Origin: Halomonas sp.
GTDB lineage: Bacteria > Pseudomonadota > Gammaproteobacteria > Pseudomonadales > Halomonadaceae
Reading direction: 5' to 3'
DNA: 64,000 bases
Assembly (NCBI RefSeq): GCF_020832045.1
Contig: NZ_JAFIFK010000032.1
Location: 38,600-102,599 of the forward strand
Part shown: in pieces, positions 57,439-64,000 of the stretch
How the letters are laid out: the number at the start of each line of letters is the position of its first letter
Position numbering within the stretch: position 1 is the first letter of the stretch
Notes under the pieces: generated by a model
Told to the model about the DNA's origin: nothing
Databases searched by the model: none
What the model saw: only the letters and a program-made list of their open reading frames with translations
Translations under genes and position numbers: made by a program

Positions 57439-60108
57439 GTGAATTCATCGCTGCGCCAGGACATCCTCGCGCGTTTGGTGCGCGACTTCGAAGCCCAGGA
57501 ACGTGGCCCGTACCTGCAAAAGGTGCGTTGCCCCAGCTGTGGCAAGCGCGAGGCGTACATCGCCTCCGAGTCGCCGTGGATGCTCAAGTGCGGCCGTGAG
57601 AACCACTGCGGCGAGCAGCTCCACGTGAAGAGTCTGTTCCCAGAGCTGTTCGAATCGTGGAGCGAGCGGTATTCACCGAAGCCACACGAGAAGCCGGCCA
57701 GTGCCACGCCGGTGGCAGACGGTTACCTGCGCGACGGCCGCGGCTTCGAGCTCGAGCGCATCCAGGGCTGGTACACCCAGGAGAGCTACTGGCGGCAGGA
57801 CGTGGGCGGTACAGCTACTGTGCGCTTCGCCCTGCCCGGCGGCGCCTACTGGGAGCGCCTGCTCGACAAGCCCGAACGTTTCGGCAAGCAGAAGGCGAAC
57901 TTCGTCGGCCGCTACAAGGGGCAGTGGTGGTGCCCGCCGGCACTCTCCCTTGATGACCTGGTCGATGCCGGCGAGGTGTGGATCGTCGAGGGCATCTTCG
58001 ACGCCATCGCGCTCTATCACCACGGCATCGCTGCCGTCTCGGCCATGAGTTGCGGTAACTATCCCGAAAATGCTCTCGAGCAGCTGAGCGACGCCGCACA
58101 CAAGGGCGGTACCTGCCGCCCCACCCTGGTATGGGCGCTGGACGGCAACCGCGCCGGGCAGAACGCCACCGAGAAGCACGTGAAGCGCGCCCGGGCTTCC
58201 GGCTGGGAGTGCAAGGCAGCGCAGATCCCCGGCGGCGGCAAGCACGACTGGAACGACTGCCACCAGCGCGGCGAGCTCACCGAGAAGCACCTCGAGACCT
58301 ACCGCTATCACGGCGACCTACTGATGGCTCCTTCGGCCATGGCCAAGGCGCTGATCGTCTACCGGCGCACCGAGCGCCGCGAGTGCTGGTTCGAGTTCAA
58401 GCGGCAGCTGTGGTGGTGGAAGCTGGACGTCGATGCGTACGACCGCGCCGTGCGGGCCGAGGGCGCCGACGGTGGCGACCAGATGCAGATAGACCCGGCC
58501 ATCCGCGATGCCGCCCTCGAGCAGGCCGGCAGCGTGAAGCGCATCTGCACCTGTTACCCCACAGCGCTCTACTACCAGGCGAACAGCGTCACCGATGAGA
58601 GCTGGTACTACTACCGCGTCGAGTTCCCCGACGGTCGCCCACCGGTAAAGAACACCTTTTCGGGCGGCCAGCTGGCCAGTGCCAGCGAATACAAGAAGCG
58701 CCTGCTGGGCGTGGCCCCCGGCGCGGTGTGGACCGGGACCAGCCAGCAGTTGGATACCCTGCTGCAGGATCAAATCGGCAACATCAAGACAGTCGAGACC
58801 ATCGATTTCATCGGCTACAGCAAGGAGCACGGCGCCTACGTGTTCGGCGACCTGGCCGTGGCCGGCGGCAAGCTTCACAAGATTAACAGCGAGGACTTTT
58901 TCGAGCTGGGGCCGCGCAAACAGCTCAAGACCCTGAGCCAGTCCGTGACCCTGCATATCAACGCCGATCGCAAGCAATACCGCACCGACTGGACCGGCCA
59001 GCTATACGGCGCTTTCGGCCTGCGCGGCGTGGTGGCCACCGCCTATTGGCTGGGCAGCCTGCTCGCCGAGCAGATCCGTAGCGAGATGGGCAGCTTCCCG
59101 TTCCTGGAGATCGTCGGCGAAGCCGGCGCGGGCAAGTCGACGCTGATCGAGTTCCTCTGGAAGCTGGTGGGCCGGCGCGACTACGAGGGTTTCGACCCTT
59201 CCAAGGCCACCATGCCGGCGCGCTCGCGCAACTTCGCCCAGGTCTCCAACCTGCCGGTGGTGCTGATCGAATCCGACCGCGAGCAGGAAGGCGGCACCAA
59301 GCAAAAGCAGTTCGACTGGGACGAACTCAAGACCGCTTTCAACGGCCGCTCGATCCGCGCCCGGGGCGTGAAGAACAGCGGTAACGACACCTACGAGCCA
59401 CCCTTCCGCGGCTCCATCGTCATCAGCCAGAACGCCCCGGTGCAGGCCGGCGAGGCGATCCAGACCCGGATCTGCCACCTGATGTTCACCCGCGAGGGCC
59501 AGAACCGCCAGACCAAGGAACTGGCCGAGGCCTTGGAAAAGACCGAGCTCGAGCACGTCAGCCAGTTCGCCCTGGACGTGGCTCAGCGGGAAGCCGCCCT
59601 GCTCGAACTGATCACCAGGAACGCCCGCGCCTACGCCAACCGCCTGGCCGAAGACCCCGATATCAAGGTGCTGCGTATTGCCAAGTGCCACGGCCAGCTG
59701 ATGGCGCTGCTCGACTGCCTCGGCCCCGAGGGGCTCGGCCTGTACGACGCCCAGGTGATCGAGATGGCCGCCGGCTACGTGCACCAGATGGCCCGCGAAC
59801 GCCAGCAGGCGATCAACGCCGACCCCCCGCTCGTGCAGGACTTCTGGGAAGCCTACGACTACCTCGAAGGCCTCTCCGAAGAGCCGCTGCTCAACCACTA
59901 CGGCAAGGGTGCCGCCCAGGTAGCCATCAACCTCAAGGACTTCGAGCGCCGCTGCGCCGACTACAAGCTGCGCGTGCCCGAGATGCGCGAGCTGAAGCGC
60001 TACCTGCGGTCCAGCAAGACCCGCAAGTTCATCGACGCCAACCGCACCGTTCGCAGCCAGATCCGCCTGGGCAACGCCAGCGTGAAGTGCTGGGTTTTTC
60101 AAGCCTAA
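57439..60108 (+). CDS. Toprim primase / superfamily-3-type helicase fusion (phage replication)
   Basis: 889 residues. The zinc-binding domain is CPSCGKREAYI...CGRENHCGEQL (31-62). The Toprim domain has WIVEGIFDAIALYHHG and LVWALDGNRAGQ (about 178-240). A DUF927-like helicase region carries Walker A EIVGEAGAGKSTLIEF near residue 557 and PVVLIESDREQ. This replaces the gpA nickase of P2, so replication is probably theta-type with self-made primers, as in P4 alpha-like proteins. The phased repeats at 25582-25860 are the natural origin candidate. Confidence 0.9.
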   Translation: MNSSLRQDILARLVRDFEAQERGPYLQKVRCPSCGKREAYIASESPWMLKCGRENHCGEQLHVKSLFPELFESWSERYSPKPHEKPASATPVADGYLRDGRGFELERIQGWYTQESYWRQDVGGTATVRFALPGGAYWERLLDKPERFGKQKANFVGRYKGQWWCPPALSLDDLVDAGEVWIVEGIFDAIALYHHGIAAVSAMSCGNYPENALEQLSDAAHKGGTCRPTLVWALDGNRAGQNATEKHVKRARASGWECKAAQIPGGGKHDWNDCHQRGELTEKHLETYRYHGDLLMAPSAMAKALIVYRRTERRECWFEFKRQLWWWKLDVDAYDRAVRAEGADGGDQMQIDPAIRDAALEQAGSVKRICTCYPTALYYQANSVTDESWYYYRVEFPDGRPPVKNTFSGGQLASASEYKKRLLGVAPGAVWTGTSQQLDTLLQDQIGNIKTVETIDFIGYSKEHGAYVFGDLAVAGGKLHKINSEDFFELGPRKQLKTLSQSVTLHINADRKQYRTDWTGQLYGAFGLRGVVATAYWLGSLLAEQIRSEMGSFPFLEIVGEAGAGKSTLIEFLWKLVGRRDYEGFDPSKATMPARSRNFAQVSNLPVVLIESDREQEGGTKQKQFDWDELKTAFNGRSIRARGVKNSGNDTYEPPFRGSIVISQNAPVQAGEAIQTRICHLMFTREGQNRQTKELAEALEKTELEHVSQFALDVAQREAALLELITRNARAYANRLAEDPDIKVLRIAKCHGQLMALLDCLGPEGLGLYDAQVIEMAAGYVHQMARERQQAINADPPLVQDFWEAYDYLEGLSEEPLLNHYGKGAAQVAINLKDFERRCADYKLRVPEMRELKRYLRSSKTRKFIDANRTVRSQIRLGNASVKCWVFQA

Positions 60109-60135
60109 GACCAGGGCCTGACGGGAGACGACGCC

Positions 60136-60459
60136 ATGAGCCACCGCACCTACACCCTCGACCAAGCCGCCGGCCTGCTCAACCTCGGCCGCAACACCCT
60201 GGCCCGCCGCCTGCGCGAGGTCGGCGTGCTCGGCGCCGACAACCTGCCGGCCGGCCCCTACCGAGGCCGAGTTCATCTGGTGATCGTCGCCACCGGCACC
60301 TACAGGCATCCCATTGCCGGCTGGACCCATTACGGCCGCACCGAATTCACCGACGCCGGGCTCGACCACATCGCCCAAAAGCTCGGCATCGAACTCGCCC
60401 GCCTGCCGCACCCAAGCAGCCGGCAGGCAGCACCACAACCGCAGCACGCAAGGAGCTGA
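60136..60459 (+). CDS. KilAC-type antirepressor domain protein
   Basis: 107 residues: TLDQAAGLLNLGRNTLARRLREVGVLGADNLPAGPYRGRVHLVI, GWTHYGRTEFTDAGLDHIAQKLGIEL. The latter is the KilAC signature WTHYGRTEFT. KilAC modules in phage antirepressors bind repressor or DNA. Here the domain stands alone, without BRO-N or Rha. It probably modulates the lytic switch. Confidence 0.82.
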   Translation: MSHRTYTLDQAAGLLNLGRNTLARRLREVGVLGADNLPAGPYRGRVHLVIVATGTYRHPIAGWTHYGRTEFTDAGLDHIAQKLGIELARLPHPSSRQAAPQPQHARS

Positions 60460-60461
60460 CA

Positions 60462-60668
60462 ATGTCACGCAAACACCAACCCACGCCCCGGGGGATTCTG
60501 CAGGACGCCGGCGAGCTGGCCGTCGCCAGCGATCGCACCGGCAGTACCCGGCACCGCTACGCCATGGTCGTGTCGTTCACCACTGAGGCCGAGCTACGCC
60601 AAGCCCTCAAGTCGCGCCGATGCGTTTACCGCGACAGCCAAGCCATTCAGGAGGCCCGACATGGCTGA
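60462..60668 (+). CDS. Hypothetical small phage protein
   Basis: 68 residues from ATG 60462 (AAGGAGCTGACA ahead). It is basic, beginning SRKHQPTPRGILQDAGEL, with a short beta-alpha segment (RYAMVVSFTTEAELRQALKSRR). No family is seen. It overlaps the TraR-like gene. Confidence 0.55.
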   Translation: MSRKHQPTPRGILQDAGELAVASDRTGSTRHRYAMVVSFTTEAELRQALKSRRCVYRDSQAIQEARHG

Positions 60669-60879
60669 TAACGCTGACATCGCAACCGAGCTGATGGAAA
60701 ACCGCCTGGCGGCAGCGCTGGCCAGCCGCCAGTCAACTTACCACCAGGTGGTAATCGATTCGGAGTGCGAGGACTGCGGCTTCGAGATTCCTGCGGCACG
60801 TCGCCAGGCCGCGCCCTGGGCGACGACGTGCATCGACTGTCAGAGCATTCGCGAACAGCGTGCCGCTCAACGGCGCTGA
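60661..60879 (+). CDS. TraR/DksA-type zinc-finger protein
   Basis: 72 residues: helix ELMENRLAAALASRQ, then CEDCGFEIPAARRQ....TCIDCQSIREQR, the C4 zinc finger of TraR/DksA. Phage TraR-like proteins enter the RNA polymerase secondary channel and imitate DksA-ppGpp, shifting host transcription. The acidic tip residues (MADNADIATELMENR) fit that use. Confidence 0.85.
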   Translation: MADNADIATELMENRLAAALASRQSTYHQVVIDSECEDCGFEIPAARRQAAPWATTCIDCQSIREQRAAQRR

Positions 60880-60892
60880 CCAGGGCAGGAAC

Positions 60893-61051
60893 ATGAACAA
60901 GAACAAGACCTATGACGAACTCTGTGACGAGATCCTGCAGCTGCGAGAGCAGCTGCAAGCGGCGCAGAAGAACGCGACAACCCTTACGGCTCGCGTCCAG
61001 TACCTGGAGGCTCGACTGACGAAAGCGGGCATGGATGAGGAGAAAAAGTGA
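60893..61051 (+). CDS. Small coiled-coil protein
   Basis: 52 residues, almost all in one heptad-like helix (DELCDEILQLREQLQAAQKN, then ARVQYLEARLTKAGM). A good ribosome site (CAGGGCAGGAAC) and a GTGA overlap with the next gene support it. The function is unknown. Confidence 0.6.
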   Translation: MNKNKTYDELCDEILQLREQLQAAQKNATTLTARVQYLEARLTKAGMDEEKK

Positions 61052-61287
61052 TTCAACAGCAACCGAAAGGCGGGCGCCTCGCCCGCCAGGCGGCAATGCT
61101 CTGTCAGGATCCGGTATTCCGGCTTTACCTCGACCGTCGCCGCCGGCACAAGCATGCCCTCACCGAGAGCCAACTGCCCGACGGTACCCACAACCAGAAC
61201 GACGCCAGGGAGTGGCTATGCCAGGCCTGCGGCATCGAGAGCCGGGCCGAGCTGGGACCACAACTCCCAAGCTGCCGCTATCTTTGA
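61048..61287 (+). CDS. Hypothetical phage protein
   Basis: 79 residues from GTG 61048, overlapping the previous stop: LARQAAMLCQDPVFRLYLDRRRRHKHALTESQLPDGTHNQNDAREWLCQACGI. Similar short proteins are common near integrases and replication genes of phages, but no function is known. It is the last gene of the early operon. The 192 bp to int hold a GC-rich hairpin (61358-61379) and the int promoter region. Confidence 0.65.
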   Translation: MIQQQPKGGRLARQAAMLCQDPVFRLYLDRRRRHKHALTESQLPDGTHNQNDAREWLCQACGIESRAELGPQLPSCRYL

Positions 61288-61444
61288 GGGCATTCGTCAA
61301 CGCTTCATCAGCTGGCGATTACGAACCCAACCTACCACTCTAACCCACTGATTTTACAGCCGCCCACCTCGGGGCGGCTCGCTGAAATGGATGATAACGG
61401 TATAAGATTCACTCAACGTGGCGCTTCGTGTTTCTCCGTGTAAA

Positions 61445-61460
61445 CTGTATGCCTTTACAG
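61445..61460 (+). promoter_or_regulatory. LexA-type SOS box before int
   Basis: CTGTATGCCTTTACAG matches 12 of 16 bases of CTGTATATATATACAG, 20 bp before the integrase start. The ends CTGTAT...ACAG equal those before umuD and the methylase. Confidence 0.6.
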
Positions 61461-61479
61461 CTTCCAGGGGAGGCCTACC

Positions 61480-62646
61480 ATGGCAGAGGGCGTCGAGGTG
61501 CGCGGCAATACCGTGCGCGTATATTTCCGCTGGGAGGGCGAGCTATGCCGCGAAAAACTGCCAGGCAAGGCGACGGAACGGAATATCGAGCATGCCAAGC
61601 GCATGGCGACGATCATCAACTATGAGATCGATACCGGCACCTTCGATTATGCCCGGCACTTCCCCCAATCCGCACGCCTGCAAGAAAGTCGATTCGGCTA
61701 CTACCTGGACCTTTGGTTGGCGATCAAGAAGAACGAGCTGGCTTTCTCGAGCTACCGTGGCATTGCCTCGAAAGCCGAAACCCACGTGCGGCCGCGCTGG
61801 GGCAATGCACTCGCCGATAAAATCGATCACATCGAGCTGCAGGACTGGATTCAGAAGGATCTGGCAAGCCAACTGGCTAATAAGACGATCAAGGAGATCG
61901 TCAGCATCATGCGGCAAACCTTCAGGCTCTACTCGACCCGAAACAAGCACATCTTCGATCCGACGCTTGGGATCAACATTCGCCTACCCGACGACGATGA
62001 CCCTGATCCGTTCTCCAGGGAAGAGATCAGCCAGATCCTCAGCACACCAACCAAACGTGTGCAGGAGCTCAATCTGATCAGGTTTTCCCTCTACGATGGC
62101 CCGAGGATCTCCGAGACTCAGGCATTGGCCTGGGAGGATGTGCTCGACGTGGAGCGTGGCATCATTCGCTATCGGCGAGCAGTGGTGCGTGGTCGCTTCA
62201 AGGTAACGAAGACCAAGCGATCGAACCGAGTGCATCACCTTCTCAAGCCGGCGAGAGAGGCGCTCCAGGAACAGTACGCCATGACCGGTAAGCTGCCTGC
62301 GCATGAATACGAGATCGTCGATCGGGACAACCGAACAGTACGGAAGGAAAAGCTGCGCCTGGTGTTTTTGAATTCGCTGTCAGGCAAGCCGTTCTATGAG
62401 AATGCGATACGCGAACGCTTCTGGAGAACGCACTTGGAAAAGGCAGGCGTACGATACCGCGGCCCCAACCAGTGCCGTCACACGTTCATCAGCCAAATGC
62501 TTTCCCTGGGCGTGGTGCCGCTGCACTGGATATCGAACCACGTCGGCCACTCCAGTATCACCATGATTCAGCGGCGCTACGGCAAATGGATTCATGCCGA
62601 TGGCCAGGACGTTCCCGCCATGATCGAGAAGCTTCTCGATCTATAA
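61480..62646 (+). CDS. int: Tyrosine-type phage integrase
   Basis: 388 residues. The N-terminal part has an Arm-DNA-binding-type fold with a short DUF3596-like start (VEVRGNTVRVYFRWEGELCREKL). The core-binding domain spans about 75-165. The catalytic residues are Arg in YDGPRISETQAL, CRHTF (second Arg), HVGHSS, and Tyr in RRYGKW. It recombines attP with the tRNA-Ser 3' end. The gene ends 88 bp before attR, next to three arm-type sites. GGGGAGG precedes ATG 61480. No excisionase is recognised in the element. Confidence 0.95.
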   Translation: MAEGVEVRGNTVRVYFRWEGELCREKLPGKATERNIEHAKRMATIINYEIDTGTFDYARHFPQSARLQESRFGYYLDLWLAIKKNELAFSSYRGIASKAETHVRPRWGNALADKIDHIELQDWIQKDLASQLANKTIKEIVSIMRQTFRLYSTRNKHIFDPTLGINIRLPDDDDPDPFSREEISQILSTPTKRVQELNLIRFSLYDGPRISETQALAWEDVLDVERGIIRYRRAVVRGRFKVTKTKRSNRVHHLLKPAREALQEQYAMTGKLPAHEYEIVDRDNRTVRKEKLRLVFLNSLSGKPFYENAIRERFWRTHLEKAGVRYRGPNQCRHTFISQMLSLGVVPLHWISNHVGHSSITMIQRRYGKWIHADGQDVPAMIEKLLDL

Positions 62647-62648
62647 GC

Positions 62649-62679
62649 ATTCCCAGATTTATTCCCAAAATCGTTCCCA
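62649..62679 (+). repeat. Integrase arm-type sites, attR side (3 x RTTCCCA)
   Basis: ATTCCCA at 62649 and 62661 and GTTCCCA at 62673, exactly 12 bp apart, same orientation as the two copies inside attL. The motif AGGCCCTA follows here (62680) and also occurs near the attL copies (25470). Confidence 0.6.
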
Positions 62680-62696
62680 AGGCCCTAAAACGACAA

Positions 62697-62727
62697 AGGC
62701 GAATCAACATAAATTGTTGATTCGCCT
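62697..62727. terminator. Phage-borne terminator behind tRNA-Ser and int
   Basis: A perfect 13-bp stem AGGCGAATCAACA/TGTTGATTCGCCT has a five-base AT loop. On the minus strand TTTGTCGTTTT follows, so it can end the tRNA-Ser transcript in place of the terminator left behind at 25350. It also faces int. Confidence 0.8.
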
Positions 62728-62734
62728 CTGAAAT

Positions 62735-62761
62735 TCTGTGGCGGAGAGGGAGGGATTCGAA
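62735..62761. other. attR core
   Basis: 27 bp identical to attL. The crossover regenerates a complete tRNA-Ser, including its CCA end. Confidence 0.92.
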
Positions 62762-62826
62762 CCCTCGAAGCCTTTCGACTTACACACTTTCCAGGCGTGC
62801 TCCTTCGACCACTCGGACACCTCTCC
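62739..62826 (-). tRNA. tRNA-Ser(GGA)
   Basis: 88 nt with a full cloverleaf: acceptor GGAGAGG/CCTCTCC, D-arm, anticodon stem CACGC/GTGTG with loop CTGGAAA (anticodon GGA, codons UCC/UCU), long variable arm typical of serine tRNA, T-arm GAGGG-TTCGAAT-CCCTC, discriminator G and encoded CCA. Its 3' part is the prophage attachment site, and the gene remains intact. Confidence 0.97.
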
Positions 62827-62929
62827 ACATTGCGGTTCTTTCACCGGGGCAGCGCCCTTGTGCGTCAGAACGGCGCAAAGTCTAACGGCTTAAGTGCGCG
62901 TTTGCAAGCCGGTTTTCGGCGTCACCACT

Positions 62930-63433
62930 TCATGCAGCAGGCAGCACGGCGTAGTCGCCGCGGGCTTCCAGGCACAGGGTGTCGCCACACCAGAGCCGCT
63001 GCGTCAGGCCAATCCGGCCCCGCCCGCGGTTCGCCAGGCGCTCTGTAAGAAGCCCGGGGGCCTGCTCGCTCTCGGGTGCACAGACGACGCGGTAGTCACC
63101 GGTAACCGGCGCCAGAAAACGCTGGCTGGCCTCGGCCACGACGACGTCGCGGGCATGGCCGCGCCGGCGCACCCAAAGGGTTATCCAGCACCAGCCCAGC
63201 AAAGTTGTCTGGGCGGTGAGTGCGCCGCCAAAGCCGGTGCCCTTGTCGTTGAGATTGGGAACGAGCGCGAGCTCCCACACTAGGCTCTCCCCTTCCCAGC
63301 GCATCTCGCGTATGCCCAGGTGATCGACCATCGGGATTGCCTCACGCAGCCAGGCGAGAAACGCCTGCGGCTCGTCGTACTGACCGAGTTTCGGCAAAGG
63401 GAGGCGTGGATGAGGTAGGCCGATTTCTCGCAT
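62930..63433 (-). CDS. YiiD-C-like thioesterase-fold protein
   Basis: 167 residues from ATG 63433; a longer frame to 63481 would overlap the nitroreductase. The hotdog-fold pattern is VDHLGIREMRWEGESLVWELALVPNLNDKGTGFGGALTAQTTLLGWCWITLWV, matching the 'putative thioesterase' (YiiD C-terminal) family. It probably hydrolyses an acyl-CoA; the substrate is unknown. It starts 4 bp after the nitroreductase stop, so they form an operon. Confidence 0.82.
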   Translation of the reverse strand: MREIGLPHPRLPLPKLGQYDEPQAFLAWLREAIPMVDHLGIREMRWEGESLVWELALVPNLNDKGTGFGGALTAQTTLLGWCWITLWVRRRGHARDVVVAEASQRFLAPVTGDYRVVCAPESEQAPGLLTERLANRGRGRIGLTQRLWCGDTLCLEARGDYAVLPAA

Positions 63434-63437
63434 CGTC

Positions 63438-63998
63438 TCAGTCCCAGCGTTCGACGAAGTCGCTGATTCGATGTTCGGCAACAGGCTTGTGCCGGCCGGC
63501 TAGCTGACCTACATAGATGAAGGCGATCAATTCATCGTCTTCATCGAGGCCAAGCCCTTTGCGTACGGTGGGGTCGAAAGCGTACTTGCCGCTGCGCCAC
63601 ATGGCGCCGAGACCCAGGGCGTGAGCGGCGAGCAGTATGCCATGGGCAGCACAGCCGGCGGAGATCACCTGCTCGATCCTGGGTACCTTGGGCACGTCGG
63701 GGGTTACCTTGGCAATTACGGCAATGATCATAGGAGCGCGCTGCGGCTTCTTGCGTACGGCGTCGAGCGCCGCGTCCGCAATGTCTGGATCCTCGCGATA
63801 CTCGGCCTCGGCGAAGAGCTCGCCCAGCCGCTCGAGGCCTTCACCTGAGAACTCGATGAAGCGCCAGGGTCGAAGTTCCTTGTGGTCCGGCGCCCTGAGC
63901 GCGGCACGATAGATCGCTTCCATCTGCTCGGGACCGGGTGCCGGGCCCATCAACTTGCCCATCGAACTGCGCTGGTGCAGAAGGTGTATTGCGTCCAT
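63438..63998 (-). CDS. YdjA-like FMN nitroreductase
   Basis: 186 residues from ATG 63998. Nitroreductase-fold marks are HQRSSMGKLMGPAPGPEQMEAIYRAALRAPDHKELRPWRF, APMIIAVIAKV, SAGCAAHGILLAAHALGLGAMWRSG and FIYVGQLAGR. The length matches the minimal nitroreductase YdjA (183). It reduces nitro or quinone compounds with NAD(P)H. It is transcribed with the thioesterase gene. Confidence 0.92.
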   Translation of the reverse strand: MDAIHLLHQRSSMGKLMGPAPGPEQMEAIYRAALRAPDHKELRPWRFIEFSGEGLERLGELFAEAEYREDPDIADAALDAVRKKPQRAPMIIAVIAKVTPDVPKVPRIEQVISAGCAAHGILLAAHALGLGAMWRSGKYAFDPTVRKGLGLDEDDELIAFIYVGQLAGRHKPVAEHRISDFVERWD

Positions 63999-64000
63999 AC

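Larger units (their letters stand above)
25380..62761. mobile_element. P2-like prophage integrated in tRNA-Ser(GGA)
   Basis: The element is bounded by a 27-bp direct repeat (25380-25406 and 62735-62761) that overlaps the 3' end of tRNA-Ser. It carries an integrase next to attR, a CI-type repressor, a primase-helicase, lysis genes, and a complete set of P2-type head and tail genes in P2 order. Every structural gene looks intact, so the prophage may be inducible. It differs from P2 in replication (primase-helicase instead of gpA), in its SOS-cleavable repressor, in integration site, and in its load of accessory genes (methylase, acyltransferase, umuDC, SRAP, ATPase, sRNA). The size is 37.4 kb. 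Confidence 0.95.

Noticed and set aside
59002-60468. A 488-codon minus-strand frame opposite the primase-helicase
   Set aside because: Antisense shadow with low-complexity Val/Ala/Gly/Leu composition; the plus strand carries clear primase and helicase motifs.
1-64000. CRISPR arrays, insertion sequences and rRNA genes
   Set aside because: No regular repeat-spacer pattern, transposase frame or rRNA sequence was seen anywhere in the window.

Overview
The window reads as a segment of a high-GC gammaproteobacterial chromosome, most likely Halomonadaceae (Halomonas-like). The evidence is the codon usage and GC content, an outer-membrane phospholipase, a wecB-nfrB-nfrA-ybcH-like operon, ergothioneine genes, and Csr/Rsm-type regulatory RNAs of gammaproteobacterial design. 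The genus is an inference. A P2-like prophage of about 37.4 kb (25380-62761) sits in the 3' end of a tRNA-Ser(GGA) gene and fills the right 60% of the window.

Left chromosomal arm (1-25379). On the minus strand is the 5' part of an MscK/KefA-type mechanosensitive channel. It is followed by pldA, a yqjD-yqjE-yqjK-like membrane-protein operon, a TetR-type regulator, the ergothioneine pair egtB-egtD, and an overlapping wecB-nfrB-nfrA-ybcH operon for a surface glycan. Next come a YhiN-type flavoprotein, an RND efflux pair, a DUF3617 protein and a PAS-GGDEF-EAL membrane protein. Immediately upstream of the last gene are two tandem CsrB/RsmZ-like small RNAs, each with a GacA/UvrY-type upstream box. 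The arm ends with a MarR regulator, a divergent VOC protein and a decayed qorB-like gene.

Prophage (25380-62761). From attL: integrase arm sites, a helically phased array of AAAGGTAAC repeats (candidate replication origin), a possible cos region and a D12 adenine methylase. Then comes the P2 head-lysis-tail module in P2 order: Q and P leftward; O, N, M, L, X, two holins, amidase, Rz/Rz1, R, S; V, W, J, I, H; FI, FII, E/E', T, U, D. Late transcription units start at three copies of TGTACC-N8-SGTACA, taken as sites for the Ogr-like zinc protein encoded at 56713. AT-rich accessory genes interrupt the module: an O-acetyltransferase and two membrane proteins. To the right is an SOS/DNA-damage cassette: an S24-fold protein lacking catalytic residues, a LexA-controlled umuDC, a SRAP protein and an AAA/STAND-like ATPase. 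Embedded in it is a third Csr/Rsm-type sRNA, carried by the phage. A cleavable CI-type repressor, an early cro-like operon, a Toprim-primase/helicase and a tyrosine integrase finish the element. LexA-type boxes CTGTAT-N6-ACAG precede the methylase, umuD and int.

The right flank holds the intact tRNA-Ser, a thioesterase and a nitroreductase.

The most unusual signals are the phage-borne Csr/Rsm-like sRNA, which keeps the architecture of the two host copies; the phased repeat array paired with a primase-helicase in a P2-type phage; and the modified Ogr-type late-promoter sites.
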